Assembly: GCF_037392515.1 (NCBI RefSeq)
Contig: NC_090282.1
Location: 57,002,843 to 57,066,842, forward strand
Source of the DNA: Haliotis asinina
Lineage: Eukaryota > Mollusca > Gastropoda > Lepetellida > Haliotidae
Length of the DNA: 64,000 nt
Direction: 5' to 3'
The translations under genes were made by a program, and so were the position numbers. Positions 62,491-64,000 of this stretch are shown piece by piece (position 1 is the first letter of the stretch; every line of letters starts with the position of its first letter). The notes under the pieces are model-generated. The model did no database searches. It worked only from the letters and a program-made list of their open reading frames with translations, and was not told the origin of the DNA.

Positions 62491-62635
62491 ATCAAGTGAC
62501 GCCACCGGCACTGTTGGAAGAACGGTTTACGGGACTAGGCAGAATTTCCTTTCTCCCGACGGTTGCAATACATGTGCCCGTCTGAAAATTGGGTTCTTCA
62601 GTTGCACCGAGCTTCCATGCCCTGATGTTGAATAA
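62491..62635 (+). pseudogene. Degenerate pacifastin/VWC-like peptide exon (Cys1 and Cys4 lost)
   Basis: The exon aligns with exon 2 of the 58,748 gene: SDATGTVGRTVYGTRQNFLS, PDGCNTCARLKIGFFSCTEL, PCPDVE and a stop at 62,633. The position of Cys1 is Gly (ATG-T against GTC-T) and the position of Cys4 is Arg (CNTCAR against CNTCFC). In pacifastins Cys1 pairs with Cys4, so exactly one disulfide is missing. The acceptor 'tgtacactag|atcaagtgac' has one base fewer than the paralogue ('gccag|ctgcaagtgac'). A phase-1 exon 1 would therefore be joined out of frame. No signal exon was found upstream. The most likely reading is a decaying gene copy; a rewired two-disulfide peptide is possible. The residue after C5-T is Glu. 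Confidence 0.75.
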
Positions 62636-62724
62636 ATGAGACCTTACACGGGACCGAAATATTCTCATGTACTGTAGGTGTTATGGGTCAAAAGTAAAGA
62701 TGTATTAATAATATTACCATAGGA

Positions 62725-63085
62725 TATTTATAAAGCGCACATATCCAGGCAACTAGTTTTTGCTCGAGGCGCTGACATATATTTCTCCCGATCACTGGAT
62801 GTCAGTCTCAACGGCCCATCGTATTATCAGTTTCAACCACCTGGGGAGTATACAACTCTTGCTGCCTCAAGGCGCACAGAGTTATTTGTAGCTGCCTCAC
62901 CCTATCGAGGTACCCATTCACAGCTAGGTGTACTGGGACACATAGTCACAGTATTTTGTCCAGGTTTACTGCACGTTGCTGTACCCGCAAGTAGGTGTTT
63001 GCAAGTATTCATGTGGCCAGCATTTAATCATATACCAACGGATTCGTGGGTTCTTTCAAGTGCACAGGGTTGTGTACTGTAACTA
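62725..63085 (+). repeat. Dispersed repeat, including copy 2 of the 32,608 family
   Basis: The left part ('ttataaagcgcacatatcca', 'gctcgaggcgctgac') resembles a repeat I have seen in other aquatic invertebrate sequence. The right part (62,969-63,082, 'gcacgttgctgtacccgcaa', 'aagtgcacagggttgtg') aligns with 32,608-32,722. The family is not named with confidence. Confidence 0.65.
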
Positions 63086-63433
63086 GCGAAAACATTTAAT
63101 GATTTTTGTGTTTATATTGATATTCGATACATAGAAACCGTGCAGGAAGGGAGGAGACTAATCAGCCCAATTCTAATTACTAAATCGTAAAGCAAACTCT
63201 ACCAAAAATGCATATATTTCCTACTGAGGGTGTTGCAAAGCTATCGAATCAACTAATAACCCTTTAATGTGTTGATGTAAAGTTTGTGTCTGCCGTTTTG
63301 TGGATAATGAATGCATGCAATTAGGCGTGTTGAATAAATTCTTCTACCCTCACTAAAACCACGTGCCAAACACTTGGCAATAGTTATCATGTTATACACT
63401 GGTAATTGTAATTTGGCAATTTGAGTTTGAAGA

Positions 63434-63636
63434 TCCGGGTCAGTAACCCATGCTTGTCGGAAGAGGCCACTGACGGGATCTGTTGGTCAGACTCGCTGAC
63501 TTGGTTGACACTTGTCATTGCGGCGTAGACCGATGCTCATGCTGTTAGTCACTGGATGTCCTGGTCCAGACTCGATTACTTGCCGCCATATAGCTGGAAT
63601 ATTGTTGGGCGCGGCGCAAAACAACTCACGCACACA
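63434..63636 (+). repeat. SINE of a second, Haliotis-like type
   Basis: Ordered blocks on the plus strand: 'gatccgggtcagtaacccat', 'gcttgtcggaagaggccac', 'tggtcagactcgctgacttg', 'gttgacacttgtcat', 'gatgctcatgctgttagtca', 'ctggatgtcctggtccagac', 'tcgattacttgccgcc', 'atatagctggaatattgttg' and 'ggcgcggcgcaaaac'. I associate this order with an abundant abalone SINE. A short piece between 'cattg' and 'cgtagaccg' appears altered or deleted. Its tail is shared with the fragments at 28,971, 56,688 and 60,160. Confidence 0.88.
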
Positions 63637-64000
63637 ATTGATAAAAGATGTTTAAGTAAGGCATGCATATGAGACCATGTACTTACTGTGTAAACATTTT
63701 GAAAATGGGAGACAACAATTGTTGTATCACACAGAGTGATCCCACAGAGCTAGTTCTCGGAGCTCTCTGTGCTGTCGTTATCCATTGCTGCTATCACAAC
63801 GGACACCACTATGCACAATGTTTATCACGCAATCCACTAACTGTTCTTTTTGCAAACAAGTGATGACCGCCGTGGCGCCAAATACTCTCTCGCCAGCTAC
63901 ATATTTGTTTTGTATTTGTCAGTATGAATTTCTATTTCATTGTTACCATCATGTAATTATTGTAGCAAAAATGCAATAGAGCAGTTGGGGGATTCTCCCT
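63637..64000. other. Right end of the window, no gene recognised
   Basis: Two overlapping short plus-strand frames are present but lack signal peptides, cysteine frameworks or splice signals. Nothing else stands out. Confidence 0.4.

Noticed and set aside
63663-63979. Two short overlapping plus-strand frames near the right end
   Set aside because: No start context, signal peptide, cysteine framework or homologue recognised.

Overview
This is eukaryotic, AT-rich, gene-poor DNA. It most likely comes from a marine gastropod, probably an abalone (Haliotis). The main clue is a set of tRNA-derived SINEs that look like elements I associate with Haliotis: tails of the type 'gctggaatattgctgagtgc' / 'ttgctaaaagcggcgt', and a B box such as 'gggttcgagtcccc' followed by a CACTCACTCACTC tail. 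Other eukaryotic signs are GT-AG introns, signal-peptide exons, AATAAA sites and a mariner element. The species call is inference from remembered repeat families; no search was run.

Layout. (1) 1-27,990 is one satellite array of a 201-bp unit, about 139 units, already running at base 1 and ending abruptly at about 27,990. It has nested higher-order repeats (14-unit = 2,814 bp, 13-unit = 2,613 bp, 6-unit + 1 bp = 1,207 bp, among others). Because 201 is divisible by 3, it produces very long open frames, up to 1,231 codons on the minus strand; I do not believe these are genes. (2) 27,991-33,650 is sparse single-copy DNA with an unrecognised minus-strand ORF, a decayed Tc1-like helix-turn-helix remnant, the first cysteine-rich peptide exon (31,130-31,272) and dispersed repeats. 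(3) 33,651-49,015 is a head-to-tail segmental duplication with a unit of about 7 kb: copy A 33,651-41,966, copy B 41,967-49,015. Copy A carries a 1,270-bp mariner with 30-bp TIRs and a TA target duplication; copy B keeps the matching empty TA site. (4) 49,500-62,640 holds the other members of a small family of secreted, single-domain, six-cysteine peptides, all on the plus strand.

The best-supported genes are those peptides. Two are complete on paper: 49,697-53,109 (74 aa, 3.2-kb intron) and 58,748-59,118 (66 aa, 170-bp intron). Each has a signal-peptide exon ending in phase 1, then one exon encoding C-x18-C-N-x-C-x-C-x(6-7)-C-T-x3-C. The second half of that pattern is a pacifastin (PMP/LCMI) inhibitor signature; the longer first loop is more like a von Willebrand factor C domain. 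A third copy (31,130) lacks a visible signal exon. A fourth (62,491) is degenerate: Cys1 and Cys4, which are disulfide partners in pacifastins, are both gone, and one base is missing at the splice acceptor. If the pacifastin analogy holds, the residue after C5-T is the inhibitory P1 position; it is Glu, Leu, Lys and Glu in the four copies, suggesting a locally expanding family of secreted protease inhibitors with diversified targets.

The rest is repeats, remnants and DNA in which I see no gene. Candidate exons without a recognised family are marked with low confidence.
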